DNA from: Lachnospiraceae bacterium
GTDB taxonomy: Bacteria > Bacillota_A > Clostridia > Lachnospirales > Lachnospiraceae
Reading direction: 5' to 3'
Length of the DNA stretch: 32,728 nucleotides
NCBI GenBank assembly: GCA_900764695.1
Contig: CAAFOY010000042.1
Span: 1 to 32,728 of the forward strand
Shown here: piece after piece, positions 26,542-32,728 of the stretch
How positions within the stretch are numbered: the first letter of the stretch is position 1
Layout of the letters: each line of letters starts with the position of its first letter
Position numbers and translations under genes: made by a program
Notes under the pieces: generated by a model
Database searches by the model: none
What the model was told of the DNA's origin: nothing
Seen by the model: the letters and a program-made list of their open reading frames with translations, nothing else

Positions 26542-26571
26542 GAACCGGACCAGCTAACACTGGTCCGGTTC
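26542..26571 (-). terminator. Perfect 12-bp hairpin downstream of tRNA-Thr
   Basis: GAACCGGACCAG (26542-26553) and its exact complement (26560-26571) enclose a 6-base loop. It lies about 58 bases beyond the tRNA-Thr 3' end. On the minus strand it is followed by GTTCATTTAAAT, so the U-tract is poor. It probably ends the tRNA transcript, but another role is possible (see findings). Confidence 0.5.
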
Positions 26572-26628
26572 ATCTCAACACAATATCACATTGATTAAAA
26601 AATCATATAATTCTTATTTCATTCTTAA

Positions 26629-26701
26629 AGCTGTCTAGGGGACTTGAACCCCCGACCTCCGCCTTACCAAGGCGACGCTCTACCGACTGAGCCAAGACAG
26701 C
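26629..26701 (-). tRNA. tRNA-Thr (anticodon GGT)
   Basis: The minus strand gives a 73-base cloverleaf: acceptor arms GCTGTCT and AGACAGC with discriminator T, and D-arm GCTCAGTCGGTAGAGC. The anticodon stem TCGCC/GGCGG has loop TTGGTAA, giving GGT, and the T-arm is GGGGGTTCAAGTCCCC. One G-T pair opens the anticodon stem. CCA is not encoded. Confidence 0.96.
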
Positions 26702-26722
26702 TTATCTACAAAAGACTTAGAA

Positions 26723-26751
26723 AGTATATCATAATAGTTATTTCTTAACAA
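26723..26751 (-). promoter_or_regulatory. Putative promoter of tRNA-Thr
   Basis: On the minus strand TTGTTA (26751-26746) and TATACT (26728-26723) are 17 bases apart, 21 bases before the mature tRNA end. The same stretch can form a bulged hairpin (GACTT...AAGTC followed by TTTT), which could weakly terminate transcripts coming from rlmB. Confidence 0.5.
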
Positions 26752-26763
26752 GTCATTTTTCTT

Positions 26764-27507
26764 CTACTTTCCCATTCTCTGGCGTACTATTTCGTAAGCC
26801 AAAACTCCTGTTGCAACTGAAGCATTAAGGGAATCGATATCTCCAAACATTGGAATTGAAGCAACAAAGTCACACTTTTCTTTTACAAGTCTGCTGACTC
26901 CTTTGCCTTCGTTTCCGATTACAAGTCCAATTGAGCCTTTAAGGTCAAGGTCATACATTGTTGTTCCGCCCATGTCGGCGCAGACGAACCACATTCCCTC
27001 TTTCTTTAATTCTTCGATTGTCTTTGAAATGTTTGTTACTTTGGCAACAGGTGTATAATTTAATGCGCCTGCTGACGTTTTTGCAACTGTTGCAGTAAGT
27101 CCTGAAGCACGATGTTTTGGAATAATTACGCCATGTGCTCCTGCAAGGTTTGCTGTTCTTATAATCGCACCAAGATTGTGAGGATCTTCAATATCATCAA
27201 GTAATATTACAAAAGGTGATTCGCCTTTTTCTCTTGCCTTATCTAAGATTTCATCAACTGTAGCATACTCGTAAGCAGCAAGATAGCCGATTACTCCCTG
27301 ATGCTTTCCTGTTTCTGACATTTGATCAAGACGTTCTTTTTTAACATAGTTAATTACCGTGTCATGTTTTTTTGCTTCACGAAGCACTGTGTTCATTGAA
27401 CCTTCTTTGCAATGTTCCAAAACAAAAAGCTTATCTATTGTTTTTCCGGCACGATATGCTTCTATTACCGCATTACGTCCTTCTAACGTAAATTCCTCGT
27501 ATCTCAT
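26764..27507 (-). CDS. rlmB: 23S rRNA (guanosine-2251-2'-O) methyltransferase RlmB family
   Basis: A SpoU/TrmH-type 2'-O-methyltransferase with the trefoil-knot SAM site. The 247-residue protein has the N-terminal substrate-binding domain (RNAVIEAYRAGKTIDKLFV) and then the catalytic motifs: LDDIEDPHNLGAIIRTANLAG, GLVIGNEGKGVS, and IDSLNASVATGVLAYE. Its ATG overlaps the mrnC stop in an ATGA arrangement, so translation is coupled. The order cysS-mrnC-rlmB is conserved in Firmicutes (B. subtilis YacO). Assignment to G2251 rather than another rRNA or tRNA site rests on family and context. Confidence 0.93.
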   Translation of the reverse strand: MRYEEFTLEGRNAVIEAYRAGKTIDKLFVLEHCKEGSMNTVLREAKKHDTVINYVKKERLDQMSETGKHQGVIGYLAAYEYATVDEILDKAREKGESPFVILLDDIEDPHNLGAIIRTANLAGAHGVIIPKHRASGLTATVAKTSAGALNYTPVAKVTNISKTIEELKKEGMWFVCADMGGTTMYDLDLKGSIGLVIGNEGKGVSRLVKEKCDFVASIPMFGDIDSLNASVATGVLAYEIVRQRMGK

Positions 27508-27971
27508 TTGCTATCTTCTTCCTTTTCTATAATACTTAAGCCTTCTTTAATTAAAAGCATCATTCTTTCAGACTTATTTGTTAAATACAGCCATCCCATT
27601 AAAGCTTCAAATCCTGTAGCTGTTCTGTAGTCAGACATTGACGCATTCTTTGCACGGGTTACTGCCTTGGCATTTCTGCCACGCTTATAAATGGCAAGTT
27701 CCTGTTCAGTAAGCTTATCCATTATTGCAAAAATCATTTCTGCCTGAGTGTGTGCCTTTACAAGATTTGATGCTGCCTTATGAATTTTGTTAACCTGTCT
27801 GTTTGCCTGGTCAACAATTATGGTTCTAATTACGATTTCATAAATTCCATCGCCTATATATGCCAGAGTCAAAGGTGAATAATTCATTATGTCAATATCC
27901 TTTAACTCCATTGTATCTTTTATAATTTGGAACAAATCACTATGTTCCCCTAAAATTTTATTTTCTTCCAT
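27504..27971 (-). CDS. mrnC: Mini-ribonuclease III
   Basis: A dsRNA endonuclease with an RNase III catalytic domain but no dsRNA-binding domain; it matures 23S rRNA ends. The segment SPLTLAYIGDGIYEIVIRT carries the catalytic Asp of the signature, and KRGRNAK plus YRTATGFEALMGWLYL complete the RNase III fold. The ATG at 27971 gives 155 residues and lies 11 bases after the cysS stop, but its ribosome binding site is weak. A GTG at 27998, inside the end of cysS and 6 bases after AAGG, would add nine residues and is a real alternative. It overlaps rlmB by 4 bases. Confidence 0.93.
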   Translation of the reverse strand: MEENKILGEHSDLFQIIKDTMELKDIDIMNYSPLTLAYIGDGIYEIVIRTIIVDQANRQVNKIHKAASNLVKAHTQAEMIFAIMDKLTEQELAIYKRGRNAKAVTRAKNASMSDYRTATGFEALMGWLYLTNKSERMMLLIKEGLSIIEKEEDSK

Positions 27972-27982
27972 ATTACCACTAA

Positions 27983-29395
27983 TTAAGCTCTTGACCACTT
28001 TGTTCCTTCTCTTGTATCTTTTAATACAATTCCTTTTGCTGCCAATTCATCACGAATCTGATCAGCCATTGCAAAATCTCTATCTTTCTTTGCCTGAGCT
28101 CTCTTTGCAATCATTTCTTCAATGTAATCTTCATCGCCTACTTTTTCTTCTTCCTTTTCAAGAATAATTCCAAGTACATTGCAAAGCTTATCTAAAATTT
28201 CATATACACCTGCAGCAAATTCTTTTGTGCTTCCTTCATTTAAGTTACTGTTAGCAAACTTAACTAATTCAAATACTGCTGAAATTGCATTTGCTGTGTT
28301 GCAATCATCATCCATAGCTTCTTCAAACTTAGTAATATATTCTTTTGCTTCATCTAATAACTTAGCTTCTGCATCTGTAACTTTTCCGTCTTTGCCATTA
28401 GAAATAATATCTCTAATTTTTGCTCCTGATGTGATTATTCTTTCAAGTCCGTTCTTTGCTGATTCCATAAGGTCATCGCTAAAGTTAAGCGGGCTTCTGT
28501 AGTGTGCACTAAGCATAAAGAACCTTAAAACCTGAAGGTCATATTTTTCTGAAATATCTCTTACTGTAAAGAAATTGCCTAATGATTTTGACATCTTCTT
28601 ATTGTTAATATTTAAGAAGCCATTATGCATCCAATATTTAGAGAATTCACATCCGTTTGCAGCTTCGCTCTGTGCAATTTCATTCTCATGGTGTGGGAAT
28701 ATTAAATCCTCTCCACCTGCGTGAATGTCAATTTCATCTCCTAAATATTTCTTTGACATAACTGAACATTCAATATGCCATCCCGGTCTTCCGTCACTCC
28801 ATGGTGATGGCCATGAAGGTTCTCCTTCTTTCTTAGGTTTCCAAAGCACGAAATCAAGAGGATCTTCCTTTGATTCTTCTCCTGCAACCTTTATGTCTCT
28901 ATGACCTGCTTCCAAATCATCAATATTCTTCTTTGAAAGTTTTCCATAATCCTTAAACTTTCTTGTTCTGTAATATACTGTTCCGTCAGCATCATAAGCA
29001 TAACCCTTATCAATTAATGTTTTAATCATTTCAATCATTCCATCAATTTCCTGAGTTGCAAGTGGATGAGTTGTTGCAGGTTCAATATTTAAATCATGCA
29101 TATCTTTCTTGCACTCTTTAATATATCTCTGTGAAATTTCTTCTGCTGTTGTTCCCTCTTCAATCGCTTTCTTGATAATCTTGTCATCTACATCAGTAAA
29201 GTTTGATACATAGTTAACATCGTATCCCTTATATTCCAGATATCTTCTGAAAGTGTCAAATATAATCATTGGTCTGGCATTTCCAATGTGAATAAGGTTA
29301 TAAACTGTAGGTCCACAAACATACATTTTTACCTTTCCCTCTTCAAGAGGTACAAATTCTTCTTTTTTCTTTGTTAACGTATTGTATATTTTCAT
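27983..29395 (-). CDS. cysS: Cysteinyl-tRNA synthetase
   Basis: Class I aminoacyl-tRNA synthetase charging tRNA-Cys. The 470-residue protein has the zinc ligand C27 in [13 protein letters not shown], with HIGN at 36-39. It also has the FTDVDDKII segment, the GWHIECS and [15 protein letters not shown] zinc and active-site blocks, and KMSKSLGN. The C-terminal helical domain ends in [17 protein letters not shown] sits inside the last codons of cysE, whose stop is 4 bases before the cysS ATG. cysE-cysS joins cysteine synthesis to its charging, as in B. subtilis. No T-box is visible upstream of cysE. Confidence 0.97.
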   Translation of the reverse strand: MKIYNTLTKKKEEFVPLEEGKVKMYVCGPTVYNLIHIGNARPMIIFDTFRRYLEYKGYDVNYVSNFTDVDDKIIKKAIEEGTTAEEISQRYIKECKKDMHDLNIEPATTHPLATQEIDGMIEMIKTLIDKGYAYDADGTVYYRTRKFKDYGKLSKKNIDDLEAGHRDIKVAGEESKEDPLDFVLWKPKKEGEPSWPSPWSDGRPGWHIECSVMSKKYLGDEIDIHAGGEDLIFPHHENEIAQSEAANGCEFSKYWMHNGFLNINNKKMSKSLGNFFTVRDISEKYDLQVLRFFMLSAHYRSPLNFSDDLMESAKNGLERIITSGAKIRDIISNGKDGKVTDAEAKLLDEAKEYITKFEEAMDDDCNTANAISAVFELVKFANSNLNEGSTKEFAAGVYEILDKLCNVLGIILEKEEEKVGDEDYIEEMIAKRAQAKKDRDFAMADQIRDELAAKGIVLKDTREGTKWSRA

Positions 29396-29399
29396 AGCT

Positions 29400-30062
29400 T
29401 TACTCCTTAATTTTGTTGTTAATTTGGTCTATCATTTCTCTAAGTTTTGTATTTTCGTCACTTAATCTCTTTAATTCATTCTGTACAGGATGTGGAATGT
29501 GAACCTGATCAAGATCAAAACAAGGAACTGCCTCGTCATTTCTCTTAACTACAATTCCCGGAACTCCTACAACTGTAGAATAAGGTGGCACTTCTTCAAG
29601 TACAACAGAACCTGCTGCAATCTTTGAATTTCTGCCTATTGTAAAGGAACCAAGAACTTTTGCTCCTGCACCAACCATAACATTGTCTTCAAGCGTAGGA
29701 TGACGCTTACCCTGTTCCTTTCCTGTTCCTCCAAGAGTAACTCCCTGATACAAAGTAATATTGTCACCTAAAATAGCTGTTTCACCAATAACAACGCCAT
29801 GCCCATGGTCGATAAAAAGTCCCTTGCCAATCTTGGCACCCGGATGTATTTCTATTCCTGTCTTTCTGGCTGTTTTCTGAGAAATCCTTCTTGCCTTAAA
29901 AATCTTTCCCTGTTCATAAAGTTTGTGAGCCTTTCTATAATTATATATCGCCCAAAAACTAGGATAAAGTATAGCTTCAATGTCCTTCTTAATGGCCGGA
30001 TCCCTATCCCTTATAACTTTAACTTCTTCTTTGTAATAACTCCAAAATCCCACTTTATACAC
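29400..30062 (-). CDS. cysE: Serine O-acetyltransferase
   Basis: Makes O-acetylserine from serine and acetyl-CoA, the committed step of cysteine synthesis. An N-terminal helical domain (VIRDRDPAI, AILYPSFWAIYNYRKAHKLY) precedes a left-handed beta-helix of hexapeptide repeats. That helix includes GIEIHPGAKIGKGLFIDHG, TLYQGVTLGGTG and GKRHPTLEDNVMVGAGAKVLG, with the usual catalytic His residues. Total 220 residues. The start appears to be GTG at 30062; no in-frame ATG exists back to the stop at 30092, and no good ribosome binding site is seen. It lies 35 bases after the GNAT gene. Confidence 0.95.
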   Translation of the reverse strand: MYKVGFWSYYKEEVKVIRDRDPAIKKDIEAILYPSFWAIYNYRKAHKLYEQGKIFKARRISQKTARKTGIEIHPGAKIGKGLFIDHGHGVVIGETAILGDNITLYQGVTLGGTGKEQGKRHPTLEDNVMVGAGAKVLGSFTIGRNSKIAAGSVVLEEVPPYSTVVGVPGIVVKRNDEAVPCFDLDQVHIPHPVQNELKRLSDENTKLREMIDQINNKIKE

Positions 30063-30097
30063 ACTTTCACTTTTATTTATATATATATGTTAATATC

Positions 30098-31114
30098 TTA
30101 CAAATAGTCATTAATAAAAAAGCTGCCCTTCTTACATACCAAAGGTAAACCTTCTATTATTTTGTAACCAAAAATATGAGCCGTCAACTCTCCAATAGTC
30201 AAATCAAACTCAATATCTTCCATTAACTGTTCTTCTTTTACTTTATCCAATTTTACATTACCGTGTCCATATGTCAATATAAAGCAACCGTTATTTTCCT
30301 CAAGAACCGGATCTGTAATCTTTAAAATCTTTCTTCCTTCTCCCTGAAATCCTAAAAGTCTTACCGTCTTTCTGATGTTTATGATTCTTGCCATAACATA
30401 AGGCTTTCCTGTGCTTTCAAGCCAGTTAAGACTCTGTATTGACGGATCAAGAACTTCTTCAAGGATTTCACCATCTATCCATATTCTATAACCTACAATA
30501 ACCTTATTTTCAACATAAATATCAATGTCGCCACCTTCGATTTTTATAAGTTCATTAATCTTCTTAAAATAATCGCTGTCTTTTGCAAGGCTTACGCTAT
30601 AATTTTTTTCCATTGATGCCTGAGCAAATATGGCAAGTCTGATTAAGTCTGACTTTTCAGCTTTTCTGTAAATAAGGGAATGAGTAGCTTTCTTTCTTTG
30701 ATCAACAGGTTTTAAATTCTGCTTATCCATAACATATTCAAACCCCAATCCGCTATAAACCTTTGCCTTTCCTTCATCTGAAGGTATCAGATATGTGAAA
30801 GCTTCCATATCCATAAACATATCTTTTAGCAAATATTTAAATGTTTCTGACATAATTCCCTGTTTTCTATACTCTTCATAAGTACCAACACCATATATAT
30901 AAATAATGTTTGTCTTTAGTTTTCCAAGTATAACTGTCTTTGGGATAAGATGAACACAATTCACTATCTTGTTATCTCTTTCATTTACAATAACATGATT
31001 GCCCGGCAATCTATTTTGAAAATAGTAATCAGTGTACTCTTTTGTATCATCAAAACAGTGCTCATATAATGGTCTGATATTTTGTTTTTCATTATTTTCA
31101 AGATATCTAATCAT
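30098..31114 (-). CDS. GNAT-family N-acetyltransferase (Eis-like architecture)
   Basis: A predicted acyl-CoA-dependent N-acetyltransferase with unknown substrate. The 338-residue protein has a complete N-terminal GNAT fold (about 1-135). The acetyl-CoA loop is RKQGIM at 83-88, after the beta strand YIYGVGTYEEY, and the fold ends in YSGLGFEYV. A second half of about 190 residues has no strong motif; the arrangement recalls Eis-type enzymes with a second GNAT-like domain and a C-terminal SCP-like domain. AGGAAA precedes the ATG. It lies 17 bases after the DUF2156 gene and 35 bases before cysE, so it is part of the ispF-rlmB run. Confidence 0.8.
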   Translation of the reverse strand: MIRYLENNEKQNIRPLYEHCFDDTKEYTDYYFQNRLPGNHVIVNERDNKIVNCVHLIPKTVILGKLKTNIIYIYGVGTYEEYRKQGIMSETFKYLLKDMFMDMEAFTYLIPSDEGKAKVYSGLGFEYVMDKQNLKPVDQRKKATHSLIYRKAEKSDLIRLAIFAQASMEKNYSVSLAKDSDYFKKINELIKIEGGDIDIYVENKVIVGYRIWIDGEILEEVLDPSIQSLNWLESTGKPYVMARIINIRKTVRLLGFQGEGRKILKITDPVLEENNGCFILTYGHGNVKLDKVKEEQLMEDIEFDLTIGELTAHIFGYKIIEGLPLVCKKGSFFINDYL

Positions 31115-31131
31115 AACGTTTCCTAAGCCCT

Positions 31132-32043
31132 TTATTTTTGAATTATAGTATATTTTTCCACCATATAAATCGGATTATATGATAATTTTGATTTTCTAAG
31201 TCCTTCTAATCCCATATCATCTTCCCTGTTTTCTTTTCCTGCTTCAGGAAAAGCTTCTATCAGAAACTGGCTGCAAATATATGGATAAAGCCCTCTGATT
31301 TCAGGATTCGCCTTCTCAACCGGAATATAAACCATATCTTCCTTACTTTCGTAATTACCGATTGTAAAAGCTTCCAGCTTATTATCCACATAAACTGCGC
31401 CTATTTTGTAATCAAACACTTCTTCATGTTCAAGAATATATTTAATTCCAACAGCTTCACTGTCAATAAATTCATGCTCCTCCGTATCACTCTTGTGCTT
31501 CTTCCAATCTTCTAAAAAAGCCAATATTTCAGGTTCATCTTTTTTGCTTAAAAATTTAAACTCATATCTGCCTTCATATTCCCTCTTAAAAGCATTTAAG
31601 TGATTCTTCTTTTTGTGGTATTTTTTCCCGCTAAATGTACGTAATTTTTCGGCATCATAAACATAATCTGCATATGTTCTGTCAGGAACTACAACATATT
31701 CATCTTCCGGAAGTTGTAACAAGTCAACTGCTGCCTTGTCCACCACATACATAACAAGCTTCTTTTGAAGTACTTCATTAAAATACTTCTGAGTTTCAAG
31801 AAAACATTCTTTTAAATCTTCATCTTTGCAACAGGGTATTGAAGAATAATATTGTCCATCTTCACTTTTTGCTACCCACATCAATCCTTTATCATTGGTA
31901 AAATACCATGTTGGATAACAGTTAAGCCAAATATATAAATCAAGTATATTGCTGTCTGCCGTCTCCGGCCTTCTCATCTGATAATATTCTTTTATACTAT
32001 TATAATCCTCTATTCTTATTTCCTGTAAATTATATTCTTCCAT
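31132..32043 (-). CDS. DUF2156 domain protein (MprF-like aminoacyltransferase fold)
   Basis: Belongs to the DUF2156 family, related to the C-terminal aminoacyl transferase domain of lysylphosphatidylglycerol synthases and built from two GNAT-like halves. The 303-residue soluble protein has the family block SGKKYHKKKNHLN at 138-150, preceded by PDRTYADYVYDAEKLR, and the later GLYPYICSQFLIEAFP. There is no membrane segment, so it lacks the flippase part of MprF. The acceptor and donor are unknown. It starts 1 base after the ispF stop, with TTGGAAAA as a weak ribosome binding site, and probably depends on ispF translation. Confidence 0.82.
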   Translation of the reverse strand: MEEYNLQEIRIEDYNSIKEYYQMRRPETADSNILDLYIWLNCYPTWYFTNDKGLMWVAKSEDGQYYSSIPCCKDEDLKECFLETQKYFNEVLQKKLVMYVVDKAAVDLLQLPEDEYVVVPDRTYADYVYDAEKLRTFSGKKYHKKKNHLNAFKREYEGRYEFKFLSKKDEPEILAFLEDWKKHKSDTEEHEFIDSEAVGIKYILEHEEVFDYKIGAVYVDNKLEAFTIGNYESKEDMVYIPVEKANPEIRGLYPYICSQFLIEAFPEAGKENREDDMGLEGLRKSKLSYNPIYMVEKYTIIQK

Positions 32044-32044
32044 T

Positions 32045-32515
32045 TTAATTTTCCAATAAGGCTATGGCCTGTGATGAAATACCAAGCCCTTCTCCTGTAA
32101 ATCCAAGTCCTTCTTCTGTTGTTGCTTTAATACAAACCTTTGATGTATCTGTGTTTAATGCCTTAGCAACATTTTTTATCATCTGTTCTCTGTATGGTGC
32201 AAGCTTTGGTCTCTGACAAATAATTGTTGCATCTATATTTCCAATTCTGTAATTGTTCTCATCTAAAAGTTTTCCAACATGTTTAAGTAATTCAATGCTT
32301 GATATATCCTTATATTTAGGATCAGTGTCCGGAAAATGTTTTCCTATATCTCCAAGTGCAGCTGCTCCAAGTAATGCGTCCATAATGGCATGTACTACAA
32401 CATCCGCATCTGAATGACCAAGCAATCCCTTCTCATAAGGAATTTCCACTCCACCAAGTATTAATTTTCTATCTTCAACAAGCTTATGAACATCATAGCC
32501 CATTCCTATTCTCAT
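32045..32515 (-). CDS. ispF: 2-C-methyl-D-erythritol 2,4-cyclodiphosphate synthase
   Basis: Fifth step of the methylerythritol phosphate pathway to isoprenoid precursors. The start is the ATG at 32515: GAGGTG lies 8 bases upstream and the protein then begins [10 protein letters not shown], with zinc ligands D8 and H10. The 156-residue length is normal. [19 protein letters not shown] contains the third ligand H42. [10 protein letters not shown] and the C-terminal [12 protein letters not shown] are intact. It is the first gene of the run down to rlmB and has an extended -10 promoter. Usual partners (ispD) are not adjacent. Confidence 0.96.
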   Translation of the reverse strand: MRIGMGYDVHKLVEDRKLILGGVEIPYEKGLLGHSDADVVVHAIMDALLGAAALGDIGKHFPDTDPKYKDISSIELLKHVGKLLDENNYRIGNIDATIICQRPKLAPYREQMIKNVAKALNTDTSKVCIKATTEEGLGFTGEGLGISSQAIALLEN

Positions 32516-32550
32516 ATTACATTCACCTCGCTCAACGCACATTCTGTTTT

Positions 32551-32581
32551 AGTATACCACATTTTTCGATAAATGTATCAA
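32551..32581 (-). promoter_or_regulatory. Extended -10 promoter of the ispF run
   Basis: On the minus strand TTGATA (32581-32576) is separated by 19 bases from TATACT (32556-32551), which is preceded by TGG, giving an extended -10. The leader to the ispF ATG is about 30 bases. The long spacer is compensated by the TGn motif. Confidence 0.55.
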
Positions 32582-32609
32582 TAGAATAAAAAATGAAATA
32601 ATTTTAGAT

Positions 32610-32651
32610 AAAAAAAGGAATGTAAAAGTGATTCTGCCATTTTTACATTCC
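32610..32651 (-). terminator. Rho-independent terminator after the CAT-anticodon tRNA
   Basis: On the minus strand GGAATGTAAAA (32651-32641) pairs with its exact complement (32627-32617) across a 13-base loop and is followed by seven T (32616-32610). It starts 19 bases after the tRNA 3' end and insulates ispF from it. Confidence 0.9.
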
Positions 32652-32669
32652 ATATTTGCATAAAAAAAG

Positions 32670-32728
32670 TAGCGAGAGGGGGATTCGAACCCTCGACACC
32701 GCGGGTATGAACCGCGTGCTCTAGCCAA
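32670..32728 (-). tRNA. tRNA with CAT anticodon, partial (Met or Ile2)
   Basis: The 59 bases visible run from part of the D-arm (TTGGCTAGAGC) to the 3' end and are cut by the window edge. The anticodon stem CGCGG/CCGCG has loop TTCATAC, so the anticodon is CAT. The T-arm has the normal TTCGAAT loop. The 3' acceptor strand is TCTCGCT with discriminator A, and CCA is not encoded. The D-loop is not of initiator type. CAT could mean elongator tRNA-Met or a lysidine-modified tRNA-Ile; the missing 5' half would help decide. Confidence 0.85.

Larger units (their letters stand above)
26260..26628. other. Gene-free gap between ilvN and tRNA-Thr
   Basis: This 369-base AT-rich stretch holds the ilvN promoter at its left end and a perfect 12-bp hairpin at 26542-26571. 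It has a 9-base direct repeat ATTCGTGTT (26406 and 26443). No credible ORF, T-box or other known RNA motif is visible. Confidence 0.55.

Overview
The window looks like the chromosome of an AT-rich Gram-positive anaerobe of the class Clostridia, most likely a Lachnospiraceae-type bacterium. The evidence is the AT-rich composition with strong GGAGG-type ribosome binding sites, the Firmicutes order priA-def-fmt-rsmB-rlmN-prpC-prkC-rsgA-rpe, and an RsgI-like anti-sigma protein. Three further features agree: tRNA genes without an encoded CCA end, formate-tetrahydrofolate ligase, and Mini-ribonuclease III next to cysS. This assignment is inference; no marker gene is present. All but one protein gene lie on the minus strand, so this is probably one leading-strand replichore read right to left.

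Region 1 (1-18066, minus strand) is one long run of 15 housekeeping genes, given here in transcription order. uppP (lipid carrier recycling) and ftsK (chromosome translocation) come first. fhs and folD (one-carbon folate supply), priA (replication restart), and def and fmt (N-formyl-Met removal and addition) follow. After them come a YugP-like membrane zinc peptidase, rsmB and rlmN (rRNA methylation), prpC and prkC (PP2C phosphatase and PASTA kinase), rsgA (30S maturation GTPase) and rpe. A sigma-A-like promoter lies before uppP and a terminator after rpe. Several hairpins inside the run are not obvious full terminators. Two intergenic palindromes, at 776-861 and 7793-7928, look like diverged copies of one non-coding repeat family.

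Region 2 (18078-21853, minus strand) holds leuC-leuD-thrC (leucine and threonine synthesis) with its own promoter and a strong terminator. Upstream of it is a tRNA-Ser(CGA) gene. Region 3 (21854-24454) holds the only plus-strand gene, a TIGR01212-type radical SAM protein. It converges, with overlapping stop codons, on an ECF sigma factor and its membrane-bound RsgI-like partner.

Region 4 (24553-26701, minus strand) holds ilvN-ilvC (branched-chain amino acid synthesis, without ilvB), a terminator, a 369-base non-coding gap and tRNA-Thr(GGT). Region 5 (26702-32728, minus strand) reads ispF, a DUF2156 protein, a GNAT acetyltransferase, cysE, cysS, mrnC and rlmB. These cover isoprenoid precursor synthesis, two acyltransferase-fold proteins, and cysteine synthesis, charging and ribosomal RNA maturation. 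A tRNA with a CAT anticodon is cut by the right edge.

Most of the window is ordinary core metabolism and translation. The points most worth a second look are the ECF sigma/RsgI-like pair with an Asp-Val-Asn-Pro motif, the two related palindromic elements, and several translation-start oddities (the priA mini-ORF and the folD hairpin).
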